From: VRUE01 sp963774555
Lineage (GTDB): Bacteria; Actinomycetota; Thermoleophilia; Solirubrobacterales; 70-9
Assembly: GCA_963774555.1 (NCBI GenBank)
Contig: CAVZFL010000001.1
Span: 1,302,001 to 1,366,000 of the forward strand
Direction: 5' to 3'
Length of the DNA: 64,000 nucleotides
Shown here: positions 38,567 to 48,400 of the stretch, piece after piece
Layout: every line of letters begins with the position of its first letter
Position numbering within the stretch: position 1 is the first letter of the stretch
The notes under the pieces: model-generated
Databases searched by the model: none
What the model was told of the DNA's origin: nothing
The model's input: the letters and a program-made list of their open reading frames with translations, nothing else
Translations under genes and position numbers: made by a program

Positions 38567-40666
38567 TTGATCGCGACTAGCTACAGCTATCCCGTCAGTC
38601 GGACCGGCCGGAAGTGGTTCCCAAGCCGCAAGGAGTACATGCTGCGAACCCTGGAAGCGCGCCCCGAGGGCGGCGGGGGCTTCAGCCCTCGCCTCTGCCA
38701 GGTCGTCGAGGCCGTCGCCTCTCCCGGTCCTGGAACGCCGGGCGATCCTTGGAGCGGGGTACCCTGGATGACGATTGTGATCGGCTCGGGCTGTCTGGAC
38801 GGGGGCATGGCATTCTCCGCCGAGTCCCTTGGCGTCGAGGTGGGAGCAGGCATCGAGGATGCCCTCCGCGACGTTCTACCTGTCGGCGCCGGGCTTCCCG
38901 CTGGTGATCTGGTCGAGCCGACGCGAGGGTTCACCGTGGACCTGGTGTGCGGAAGAATGGGACTCTCGGCGGAGTCCCGACGGGACCGGGACGCCGAAGA
39001 GGGGGACGTTGACGAGCGGCTAGAGGTCGACCCGACCGCCATACGGCTTCTCGTGCTCGCGTCGCTGCTGACACGCTTCTTCCACCGGGTGCGCTCGTCC
39101 GGGTACGTGGCGTCGGCCCGGTGGGACGACGACACGGCGGTCCTGGCCGGCGAGGCCCGCGATGTCTCCTACGAGATCGTCGAGCCTACGCTGGCGTTGC
39201 TCGACTTCCTAGCGGAGGACCTTCCCGGACATGGTCCCGCCGAGGAGAGCGAAAATGTGGTCGAGGCGGTGTGCACGCTGCTGGCGACCGTCCGTGACGG
39301 TCTCGGCTCGACGCCGCGGAGACTGAAGGTGGATCACCTTCGGATCGTCACGGAGGTCGCCTGGTACTTCCTGAGCCTCAGCGAGGGTGTCTCGATCTAC
39401 CCCGTCTACCCCGGGTGGACGGAGCTGTTGCTGCGTCTGATGCTGCGCGAGGGGATGCAGGTGAAGACCAGCTCGGGGCGCCCTCGCCCCCGCCATACGC
39501 AGATCGTTGAGCTTCCCGACGCGGTGGTCGAGCTGTTGGAGCCGATGACCAAGAGGTCCTGGGCCGAGGAAGAGGACGAGATGAACGAGCGGCAGCGGCT
39601 TTACGGGGCGGCAGCTGAGGTGCTGTGCGCTCAGGCCGACCAGCTCGACCGGCAGAGACGGCTCTTCGACGGGGGGGTCGGAATGACGGGCCTTCCGCCC
39701 AGCGCTTCGCGGCTGCCGCCCGCCGCGGCTTTTGTCACCTCCTTCGACCTCGAGCTCGATATGGCGATGTGGAGGGCAAGAAGGAGCGAACCGTTCGCGG
39801 TGGTGGTACCGGTCCATGTGCTCCGCGATGAGCACAGCACGCAGGAGGCGGAGTTCTGTTGGCTGATGGGAACGGTGCTCCCGACGCCCCATGGGTCTGC
39901 AGACGAGACGCTGCGCGCCCTGCGCCATCCCTCCGATTGGCGGCTGTTGACTCCCCATACGGGGACGGATGTGTTGCGAGCACAGCCGATTGTCATCCAC
40001 CTAAGCGGGTGTCCGCTCTTCGCACTTCCCGACCTGGCCGAGGATCTCAGCGCCGGTCTTGTGGAGGAACTCGCGGACGTTGGCATCGTCATCAGGCCCG
40101 GCGAAGCTGAGCTGGCGCACGCGGTCACCGTGGACGAGTACCTGGCGCTCCGGCAGTCCGAGGCCGAGCTGTTCTGGACCAGCAACGACGACGTCGGCGG
40201 CATCGGCCGGAACCGGGCGTTGCATCCGAGCTTCACGAAAGACGGCGGCGAGAACATGCGCTTCTGGATGGCCCTGGGCGTGCCGATGGCCGATCCTGCC
40301 GTGCGCAACCGGGTTGCGTCCCAGATCACTCTGCGCTGGATCAGGGACAGCGCTCACATATCCCGCGCGCCGAACGCCAGCGAGGACTTCCTCGGGTCGG
40401 ATCCGTCGGTGGAACTTGTGTCGAACGGAAACGGAAGCAGCCATGGGAGCGCCCGCGATGTCCATTCCTACCGGGCCGACGTCGACGGGGTGGCGATCAA
40501 TCGCTACATGAGCGACGACGAGGTCGGGCTGCTGAACTGGCTTGGGCTTGACATAGTCGAAGCTCGGTGCGCTGACTTCACGGAGGACCTTCGACATCAT
40601 GCGCGTCACCTCGTCAGCGAGGACCACAAGCGTGTAAAGCTGGACCGGCCATGTCCGCTCCGCTGA
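38567..40666 (+). CDS. Divergent SIR2-like protein
   Basis: A 699-residue protein from TTG 38567, with GAGGAG seven bases upstream. Four landmarks of SIR2-type NAD-binding proteins occur in the right order: a glycine-rich TIVIGSGCLDGGMAF near residue 70, AFVTSFDLELDMAMW (the TTNYD position, with Ser in place of Asn), PIVIHLSGCPLFALPD (the LHG position, His kept) and HAVTVDEYLALRQ. Similarity is by pattern and not strong, so the call is tentative. If correct it may be an NADase-like effector or NAD/cADPR sensor. The gap to the upstream gene is 48 bases. Confidence 0.5.
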   Translation: MIATSYSYPVSRTGRKWFPSRKEYMLRTLEARPEGGGGFSPRLCQVVEAVASPGPGTPGDPWSGVPWMTIVIGSGCLDGGMAFSAESLGVEVGAGIEDALRDVLPVGAGLPAGDLVEPTRGFTVDLVCGRMGLSAESRRDRDAEEGDVDERLEVDPTAIRLLVLASLLTRFFHRVRSSGYVASARWDDDTAVLAGEARDVSYEIVEPTLALLDFLAEDLPGHGPAEESENVVEAVCTLLATVRDGLGSTPRRLKVDHLRIVTEVAWYFLSLSEGVSIYPVYPGWTELLLRLMLREGMQVKTSSGRPRPRHTQIVELPDAVVELLEPMTKRSWAEEEDEMNERQRLYGAAAEVLCAQADQLDRQRRLFDGGVGMTGLPPSASRLPPAAAFVTSFDLELDMAMWRARRSEPFAVVVPVHVLRDEHSTQEAEFCWLMGTVLPTPHGSADETLRALRHPSDWRLLTPHTGTDVLRAQPIVIHLSGCPLFALPDLAEDLSAGLVEELADVGIVIRPGEAELAHAVTVDEYLALRQSEAELFWTSNDDVGGIGRNRALHPSFTKDGGENMRFWMALGVPMADPAVRNRVASQITLRWIRDSAHISRAPNASEDFLGSDPSVELVSNGNGSSHGSARDVHSYRADVDGVAINRYMSDDEVGLLNWLGLDIVEARCADFTEDLRHHARHLVSEDHKRVKLDRPCPLR

Positions 40667-40679
40667 GGATCCCCGCCCC

Positions 40680-43175
40680 GTGACCGAGCAGTCCCGCCTC
40701 TCCCGATGGGCTAACGCGCTGGCCGCGGAAGAGGATCGCTGTCCGTGGCCCGGCCCCCGTCCCTTTCGCAAGGGAACCCACTATCCGCTGGTCGGGAGAG
40801 ATCGCGATCGCGAACGGTTTCGGCACGTCGTCGAGCAGCACCGGCTTGTGTTCCTCACGGGATCCTCCGGCGTGGGGAAGTCGTCCCTGCTTGAGGCCGG
40901 CTTGGTGCCCGAGCTCGAGTCCGCCGGCTACACCGTGTTGGTGTGCCGGGAGTGGAGCGGGAGGGATTCCGCTTCCCGTCCTGCCGACTTCCTGGCCGAA
41001 AAGGTCAGGGCTGCGCTGGCGAGGGAGCGCTCGGATGTCGAGATGAGCGCCTACTCAAGCGATCGGCGAATCTTCTGGGAGCTCCGGGACGAGCTGGGTG
41101 CGCAGGGAGTCCTCGTCCTTGACCAGTTCGAGGAGCTGATTCGCTATGTTCCCGCGCTTCGCGACCGGATTTTCGCCCTCCTCGCCGAGATCAACGCGAG
41201 GCTTCCTCTCAAGCTGGTTCTTTCGTTTCGTGACGAGTACCTGCTGCAGCTGCGGGGGCTGGAGCGTCTCGCTCAGCCGTTCTCGATCTCGCAGTACGTG
41301 CTTGACGAAGTCGATCCAGAGCACGTCGGGGAGATCATCACCTCGGCGAACGCGCTGCCCGGCCGGGGGGAGGCGATCGCGCCGGAGGCCGCCGACGACT
41401 TGGTAGAGATCTGGAACGAGGCGCGCACCGACGGCGATGCCGAGGCGGCGCACCCCGGCCAGCGAGTGGGCCTTCTCCATCTGCAGGCGCTCTTGTACGT
41501 TCTTCATGACGAGGCAGGCGGCGGCGCTATCAGTGCGGCGGACATCGAGGCCTTCGCGGCGGGGAAGACCGGAGAGGAGCTTTTCTTCGCCGGCTTGCAG
41601 AAATCGATCGATGTCAAGCTCGACCGCTGTCGCGGGGCTGCGGCCGAAGCCGATCTCGATCGGTACCTGATTGAGGGCACCGCGGATGTCGTTGCGCGCT
41701 TGGTTCGCCACCTCTCGAGCGCCGGATACAAGCTTGTTCGGGATGCGCGCGACCTCGTTGACGTGACGATGCGGGGGGAGATCGAGGGGCTCTACGGCGC
41801 TAACCGGGACAACCCGTATCGAGCTCTCCTGGACGCGATCGTCAATTCGGTTGTTCCCGACAGCCGAGAGTCGGAGGAAAGGATCCACCTGCTCGACGAC
41901 GATCGCCTGCAGATCGCGCGAGCGGCCGATGCGCGACTAGGGATCATCGGTGGGGACGAGCCCGGTGTCCAATCCTGGGTGGAGCGACTGACGGTGGAGC
42001 TTTCTCCAGGGGAGGCCGACCCGCGCGAGCTGACTTCCGGCCCGATGCGCGGTCTGCGGACGGACGCGGTTCTGATCGAGGAGCTGCGGCGCTTCGTGTT
42101 CGCTGTCCTCTGGCTAGAGAGGACCTCGCTGGTGCGGCTCAGCACCGCGGGCGGTGCGGGGCTGATGGTCTCGCTGATCCACGACGGCTTCGGAGATGCG
42201 CTGCTGGCCTGGTCGGATGTTCAGCTTCAGGCATCTCGAGGCGCGCTGCACGCGATCACGGCCCCGCGTGGCGCTTCCTTTGACTGGCTGTCCCGCGTCG
42301 ACGGCGAAGCGGGCGACGACCCGATGCTCGTCAACGAGGAGCCGCGGGTCTTCGCCAACCTGCGGTGGCGTGGGGCGGGGGTGCACGCGGCGCTTCGCAA
42401 CGTCGTTTTCGTCAACTGCGACTTTCGCAGCACGTTCTTCCGGGCGTGCGATTTCGCCGGCGTCACCTTCGTCAACTGCCAGCTAGAGAACGTGGTGCTG
42501 ATGCGGTGCGCGATCTCCAGCTTCTCCGCGGCCGATCTTCCTCATCGGCCGACATCGGCCAAGGGGCTGGACCCGGTCTTTGCCCTGCCCGCCGAGAGTC
42601 CCGGCCTTGCCGGCGTCGATCGCGACTGGCTCCAGGTCGTCGCCTCCTACCGGGGGATCGACCGCGAGTGCTCATCCCTGCTGGCTCAGGTTCCAGAGCT
42701 GCCGGCGGTTCCGGTCGCCGAGGTCCCGGACGCCGCTGCGGTATGGCGCCCATACAGCGGCGGTATCGCTATCTATGGAAGCCGGGTGTCCTCGACGGTG
42801 ATCAGGGCTGGGGTCGGCGACGTGGTGCTCCACAACTGCTCTGGGTCAGGCTTCCACGTCGTCGAGCACGGCGGCGGGGAGATCTCCCTGCTTGGCTCGG
42901 AGCTGCGGCAGGTTCAGTTCTCCTCGGAGGGCGAGTCGGCCGAGATGCGCATTCGCGCCACCGATTCCAGCCTGGCCCAGGTCTGGCTGGATCGGGGCCT
43001 GCGGGGAAGCTTCGCCGCGCAGGGCGGAAGCCTGCTGCACCTCTGGAACGACTCCGATGCGATGACCGCCGAGGTGACGGCCGCGACGGTTCACGGAGTT
43101 GTCGGAGCGGCGCTCACCGAGTGCCTCCAGCCGCCCGATCTTCCCGCCGCGGGCCAGCCGGCGCCGATCGATTGA
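40680..43175 (+). CDS. nSTAND-type NTPase with pentapeptide-like C-terminus
   Basis: An 831-residue protein from GTG 40680. PWPGPRPFRKGTHYPLVGRDRD is the nSTAND1 entry motif (cited here as PGPRPF). Walker A TGSSGVGKSS (Lys67) and Walker B VLVLDQFEEL are intact, and LSFRDEYL is the sensor strand. Residues about 560-610 contain pentapeptide-like strands (VVFVNCDFRSTFF; VTFVNCQLENV). STAND NTPases oligomerise on detecting an invader. It ends the TIR-ATP-grasp-SIR2-like run and its last 62 bases overlap the convergent carbamoyltransferase gene. Confidence 0.8.
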   Translation: MTEQSRLSRWANALAAEEDRCPWPGPRPFRKGTHYPLVGRDRDRERFRHVVEQHRLVFLTGSSGVGKSSLLEAGLVPELESAGYTVLVCREWSGRDSASRPADFLAEKVRAALARERSDVEMSAYSSDRRIFWELRDELGAQGVLVLDQFEELIRYVPALRDRIFALLAEINARLPLKLVLSFRDEYLLQLRGLERLAQPFSISQYVLDEVDPEHVGEIITSANALPGRGEAIAPEAADDLVEIWNEARTDGDAEAAHPGQRVGLLHLQALLYVLHDEAGGGAISAADIEAFAAGKTGEELFFAGLQKSIDVKLDRCRGAAAEADLDRYLIEGTADVVARLVRHLSSAGYKLVRDARDLVDVTMRGEIEGLYGANRDNPYRALLDAIVNSVVPDSRESEERIHLLDDDRLQIARAADARLGIIGGDEPGVQSWVERLTVELSPGEADPRELTSGPMRGLRTDAVLIEELRRFVFAVLWLERTSLVRLSTAGGAGLMVSLIHDGFGDALLAWSDVQLQASRGALHAITAPRGASFDWLSRVDGEAGDDPMLVNEEPRVFANLRWRGAGVHAALRNVVFVNCDFRSTFFRACDFAGVTFVNCQLENVVLMRCAISSFSAADLPHRPTSAKGLDPVFALPAESPGLAGVDRDWLQVVASYRGIDRECSSLLAQVPELPAVPVAEVPDAAAVWRPYSGGIAIYGSRVSSTVIRAGVGDVVLHNCSGSGFHVVEHGGGEISLLGSELRQVQFSSEGESAEMRIRATDSSLAQVWLDRGLRGSFAAQGGSLLHLWNDSDAMTAEVTAATVHGVVGAALTECLQPPDLPAAGQPAPID

Positions 43176-44064
43176 GCACGTGCCGCAGGACGGCCATGCG
43201 CATCGGCAGCCCGAGGGCGCTCTGCTGGAAGTAGGCGGCGTTGGGCAATTCGTCGACGCCGGGCGCGATCTCGTCGATTCGCGGGAGGGGACAGAGGATC
43301 CGCACGTGCTCGTCCAGGTTTAGAACCCGCTCGGCGGTGAGGGCAAGCTTCGTGCGCAAAGCGGAGCTGTCGTCGGCTGGATCGGCACCGGGGGGGAAGC
43401 CCGCGGCGTAGACGAAGTCGATGCCTTCTAGGTTCAGCGCCGAGGTCTCTTCGATCGTGCCGGAGGAATCGGCGCTGAAGTGGGTGACCAGCTGGGGGGG
43501 CATCGAGAGCGAAGCGGGGGAGATGCAGCGAACGGCGACGTCGGCGAAACGGGCAAGCGTGATCAGGAGCGAGTGCGCGGCTCTCATCCGCCGAAGGTCC
43601 CCGACGATCGCGATGCGGGCTCCATCCACCGCCCCTCGGATACGGTGGATAGCGAAGACGTCGATCAGCGCCTGGGTGGGATGCTCCGCCGTGCCACTGC
43701 CGCAGTTGATCAGCGGCACCTCCGAGGCCGCGGTCGCGTCCAGTAGGGCGGCCGTATCGGGGTGCCGGACGCAGATCGCGTCGCAGTAGCTCCCGAGGAC
43801 CCTGATTTCGTCGCACAGGGACTCCGGCCTCGACATTGTCGGGGTGTGGCGGGGCTCGACTACTGTCACTGGCGCTGATCCGAGGCGCAGGGCCGCGACT
43901 TCGAAGCCGATTCGCGTGCGCAGGGACGGTTCGAAGAAGGCCATCGCGATCACCGAGTCTTCGAGCCGGGGTTGCCTGCCACCCGAGGCCAGGTCGTCGG
44001 CGGTCGCGATCAGCGCGTCGATTGTCGCGCGATCGAGGTCGTGCGAGCTCAGGAGGTCAGGCAC
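43114..44064 (-). CDS. Aspartate/ornithine carbamoyltransferase-like protein
   Basis: A 316-residue homologue of the carbamoyltransferase fold. The carbamoyl-phosphate motif appears as FFEPSLRTRIGFE (standard SxRTR, with Leu at the Thr position), and HPTQALIDVF matches the second signature. LPRIDEIAPGVDELPNAAYF fits the C-terminal region. The amino-acid-site motif is altered, so the acceptor may be neither aspartate nor ornithine. The GTG start lies inside the end of the radical SAM gene (16-base overlap), so the two are coupled. A housekeeping pyrB would not normally sit in an integrated element. Confidence 0.75.
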   Translation of the reverse strand: MPDLLSSHDLDRATIDALIATADDLASGGRQPRLEDSVIAMAFFEPSLRTRIGFEVAALRLGSAPVTVVEPRHTPTMSRPESLCDEIRVLGSYCDAICVRHPDTAALLDATAASEVPLINCGSGTAEHPTQALIDVFAIHRIRGAVDGARIAIVGDLRRMRAAHSLLITLARFADVAVRCISPASLSMPPQLVTHFSADSSGTIEETSALNLEGIDFVYAAGFPPGADPADDSSALRTKLALTAERVLNLDEHVRILCPLPRIDEIAPGVDELPNAAYFQQSALGLPMRMAVLRHVLNRSAPAGPRREDRAAGGTR

Positions 44065-45182
44065 GGGCTGTTGTAGGCATCGGAGTCAGCGAGATAGAAC
44101 TCGCCCTCGATCGGCAGTGCGACGGTGTTGTGCTGGCATGGAATGCAGCGAGGACCCGGCAGTACGCCGTTGTCAACTTCTTCGCAGACCTCGAGGCTCT
44201 GTAGGTAGGTGGTCTCGATTTCCTCGAGGGTCGCCGCCGGAGCTTCGCTCAACGGAGTGCTCGGGTGGGGGCGAAACATGCTGAGCACCGGGATGCAGCC
44301 GCGCTCAACGAGCTCCCGAACGCCGGCAACAGTGCTCTCGGGAGGCTCGATCGCCGATCCGAACACCAAGAGGGACTGCACGTTACCGACGCCAAAGCTT
44401 TCCACCGCTCGCTCGATGTAATCGAGGAAGTGGTCTCGAGTGAAGCGACGTGCCTTATTCGGGGTGATCGCTCGGGCTCTCTCGACATCGAAGATCTCCA
44501 GGTTGACCGAGAGCGAGTTGACACCAGTCGATTGCAGCCATTCGGGATAGCCGAGGTCCTCGCGCGGCGGCATCATCACGTCGACTGGAAGAGGGGATTC
44601 GCGGGCGAGGAACTCGTACACGCCGTCGACCCAGCCCTCGTGCAAGCGTCCGGGTGTTCCGCCGCTGACGAGCACGTGTCGCGCCGGTGAGAGGCGGTCC
44701 TCTCGGGCGATCTGGATCAATCTCAACAGCTGCTCCGGTTCCTTGCGCCGGTATTTGTGTTCGAAAGGGAGGTCACAGAAGGCGCAGGCCCATGAGCACC
44801 CAGCGACCGGTGACACCCGGCAGCGATCGGTATGAGTGATTCCGAGGTCGGTCAAGGAGCGGGTAACGCCGTCCTCCTCGTAAGTCTGGCTGTGAAAGGC
44901 GGGGACCGGAATGACCTCGAGGGGTACGTCCGTGCCTTGGTCGCTCAGGAAGAAATCCGTTCCCTCGACGCGAAGTACCGAAGTCTCCGTGTCGTCTGCG
45001 ATTGGCGCATTGACGTAGAGATCGCTGGGAAGGCGGAGACCTATGCCGTTGGTCGTGGCGTACTCGTCCAGGGTGAGGGGACCATCGTAGATTTCCCGCC
45101 AGGTGCTCCCGGCATCGGGATGAACGCGAACGCCGTTCGCGAGGAGGCGGAACTTCAAATGCTCTTCGAAGGCAAGAGGCAC
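44049..45182 (-). CDS. Radical SAM enzyme, paralogue 2
   Basis: A 377-residue protein from GTG 45180-45182. Iron-sulphur cysteines are at 129, 133 and 136 (GCSWACAFCDL), the same numbering as in the gene at 33408. Shared blocks are EYxTTxGIxL, xVNAP, DRxRxSPxxGC, LSPARHVLxSGGxPG and the C-terminal GPRCIPCQHNT. A TATTTTTAA run lies about 8 bases upstream of the start and may be a -10 element. It leads the carbamoyltransferase gene, overlapping it by 16 bases. Substrate unknown. Confidence 0.85.
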   Translation of the reverse strand: MPLAFEEHLKFRLLANGVRVHPDAGSTWREIYDGPLTLDEYATTNGIGLRLPSDLYVNAPIADDTETSVLRVEGTDFFLSDQGTDVPLEVIPVPAFHSQTYEEDGVTRSLTDLGITHTDRCRVSPVAGCSWACAFCDLPFEHKYRRKEPEQLLRLIQIAREDRLSPARHVLVSGGTPGRLHEGWVDGVYEFLARESPLPVDVMMPPREDLGYPEWLQSTGVNSLSVNLEIFDVERARAITPNKARRFTRDHFLDYIERAVESFGVGNVQSLLVFGSAIEPPESTVAGVRELVERGCIPVLSMFRPHPSTPLSEAPAATLEEIETTYLQSLEVCEEVDNGVLPGPRCIPCQHNTVALPIEGEFYLADSDAYNSPCLTS

Positions 45183-45422
45183 CCCTTAAAAATAGATTGC
45201 AACTGGCTCCGGTGCCGATGGGATGCGAGATCAACCTGGCTGCCAGCTTCTGGGCAAGAGGCAAAGGCGGCCGGCATCTGGGGGTGCCGCTGCCGCCCGG
45301 CGCCAATCTGCGTGGGCGAGCGAGGCAGCACTAGATTTTCCGGCCTTGAGACAGAAACGCCGCAGCTTCTCTGAAGAGCACCTCCGATTCAATCGCCGTC
45401 GGGCTCTTGAGAGGATGGATTC

Positions 45423-48400
45423 ATGGGAGCGCGCGAGTCGCACGCAGGCGATGAATTCCACGTGCTGTGGGCGGTCGCCCGGGCGCTCGACATGCTCTCG
45501 CCGCGCGCACACTTGCGGCGCCTGGTGATCGAGGGGGTCTCGCCGAAGGATCAGCTCGGCGACGCCGAGAGCTGGCTGCACGGGGTCGACCTGACCGAAT
45601 ACCTTGATGGCGAGACCTTCTCGGAGGCAAGTGAGGTCGCGATCGCGCAGCTGAAGTACAGCGAGCGCAAGCCGAATCGCGCCTGGACCGTGGCGCGGCT
45701 GGCGGAGAAACCGAGCCGAGGCCAGCCGGTGATCCGGCGCCTCGGCGAAGCCTTCAAGGCCTTTTCGAAGACCCACGGGCGGGAGGAGGTGCTCGGGAAG
45801 CTGCGGGTGCGCTTGATTAGTAACCAGCCAGTGAGCTCGTCGCTGCGAAAATTGCTCGCCGACGCGAGGGAGACTCTGGGGCGGAGGCTGGGCCCGAGCG
45901 ATTTCGCGACCTTGCTCGACGGGCTCGACAAGCGGCAGGAAGAAGAGGTCCGGCGACTGCAGGGGGCGGCCGGGCTCGCCAAGCGCGAATTCACCGACTT
46001 CGTCCGCCTCCTCGACCTCGGATACTTGGGGAGCGGCGACCGCTGGCAGCAGGAGACGCGGATTATGCGGGTCCTGGGCGAGCACCTGCTGGACCAGGCT
46101 GCCTCCGGAAGCGCCCAGTTGGCACAGCTAGTACGCCAACAGATGCGGCCGGAGGCGGCGGGGTCACCGGGCATCGCCCGCGAGGACGTGCTCGTCCATC
46201 TCGGTGTCGGTGGCTGGAGCGCGCTTTTCCCGATGCCGCCCCGCTTTACGCCTCCCGTCGAGCTGATCGAGACGGCCGACGCGCAAAGGCTCGCCCAGGC
46301 GGTGTGCGACGGCGACGGCGCGGTTCTGCTCGCCCACGGGGACGCCGGGGTCGGCAAGACGACGACGATCGAGGCGCTTGAGGATCAGCTGCCAGAGGGG
46401 TCAGTGGTCATCCCCTTCGATTGCTTTGGGGGCGGCGAATACCTGACCGCCACTGAGACGCGTCACCTGGCGCCTCCAGTGGTGATGCAGTTGATCAACG
46501 AGATCGCACTGCGCTGCGGCACCCCGCTCCTTCTGCGGCCTCCTGAGATAGAGGCGCTGCTCTGGCAGAAGCTCCGCTCGACCCTCGCCCAAGTTGGCGT
46601 GGAGATGCGTGAGCACGGCGGCCACCTGGTGGTCGCAATCGACGCAATCGACAACGCGGTGATCGCTGGGCGAGAGCTCTCGCAGCCGACCTTTGTCCGC
46701 GGGTTTCTTGAACTGTCGCCGCCCGAGGGGGTGACGCTACTGGCGACTTGCCGCACCCACCGTCGCACCCAGCTCGGCTCGCTCGGCGGGGTGGTGGAAG
46801 TCGGCCTGGAAGGTTTCGATGCCGCCGCCTCCGCGCGCAACCTGAGACGGCGCTTCCCGGAAGCCTCTGACGCGACCTGCGCCCGCTTTCACGCCGAGAG
46901 CATGGGAAATCCGCGATCGCAGTTCTACGTGCTGGACGCTGAACGCGAGAACGCGGTTGACAGTCCCGAGCTCGCGGCCGACGAGGTGCGCAGCACCAAG
47001 CACATCTTCGACGACCTCGTGAAGGCGGCGCTAGTCGAGGTTCCGGACAAGACAGAGGCAAAGCGGCGGCTCGCCGAGCTGGTGTGTGTCTCTCGTCCCG
47101 CGAAGTTGCGCGGCCTCGCGGGCGTTGGCGGGATCGAGGTCGGCGAAGTCAGGCGCTTTTGCCACGGCCTCGTGCCGGGTGTCGAAATCGGTGACGAGAC
47201 GGTGGAGTTCCGCGACGAGGATTTTGAGACCCACCTTCGCGATCAGGTCACCGAGGGGGAAGAAGAGCAGGCGCACGGCCGCCTCGCCGACTACTACGAA
47301 TCGAGGCGCGAGGAGGACGTCGATGCCGCGGTGGCGCTGGCGCCGCATCTGCGCCTAGCGGGGCGCGACGAGCGCCTCAGGGAGCTCGCGCTGGAAGAGG
47401 GGCAGCCAGAAGCGATTGCCGATCCCGTGGCGAAGATGCAGGTCTACTTCCGCCGCCTTGAGCTCGCGCTGCAGGTAGCGGCTGGCGCCAGCCGGCGCGA
47501 TGACGCGGTGAAGTTGATCATGCTAGCCGCCCGGGCGGCGCGAAGCGACGAAGCGGTCAGCGCTGTGGTCAACGATCGGCCGGATCTCGCCATGCGCCAC
47601 GGCGATCCCGATGCGGTGGCAATGATCTACGAGGAGGCCTGCCGCGAGCCCTGGCGAGGCCCGATGCACCTGCGAATCGCGGCGCTGCAGGCGCGTCTCG
47701 GCGAGCGCGGCGAGGCGGTCGCGCAGATGAGGATGGCGGAGGCTTGGATCCGTCGCTGGCGGGGGATCGAGCGGGGCGAGCGGGGCGACTGGACCCTCGA
47801 GGTGGAGGATGTTGCCGCCGGCGCCACCGCCGTCTACTACCTCGAGGGGGCGCGGCTCGCGTTTGAGTGGCTGCAACGTTGGCGCCCGTTCCGGGCCGTC
47901 CTCGAAGCGGCCAAGATCGCCCTGGTTGAGTTGGCGCGTGTGAAAGGTCCGCGACGAGCCTTCGCGACCCTTGCCGAGTTGCGGCTGAGCGCTGAGGTTC
48001 GGGCGAGGCTTTTCGCTGGCCTCTTTGCCGCTGGTTTCGCCGCGCCGCCGCGCCAGGTGCAGGATGTCGTTAAAGCCCTTCTGCGACGGCCACCGCCCAA
48101 GGGCCGCCGCCAAGCCGAGTGGGCGATCGATTTCCTTGAGTTGGCAGCTAGGAGCGACATCGATCCGGACTGGCTGCGGCGGCTGTTGAGGATCTTCGCG
48201 CTGTCGGACCCCGAGCTTCCTCCGTATCGCCTCGGCGCTCTGGGCGATTGGGAAGCGGCATTGCGTTTCCATTGTCTGAAGGCCGCGAGCGAAGGTCGCC
48301 CAGCGGAACCTGACGACTTGACCCCGCCGCAGTTTCGCGACGGGGCGCCTGAGCCCGAGGACCATCGAGAGCAGGAACACCGACGTGAAATGCGCCGCCG

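Noticed and set aside
45183..45422. Precursor peptide gene for the radical SAM enzymes
   Set aside because: No short frame with RBS, Cys-rich or leader-like sequence was found here or in 33220-33407.
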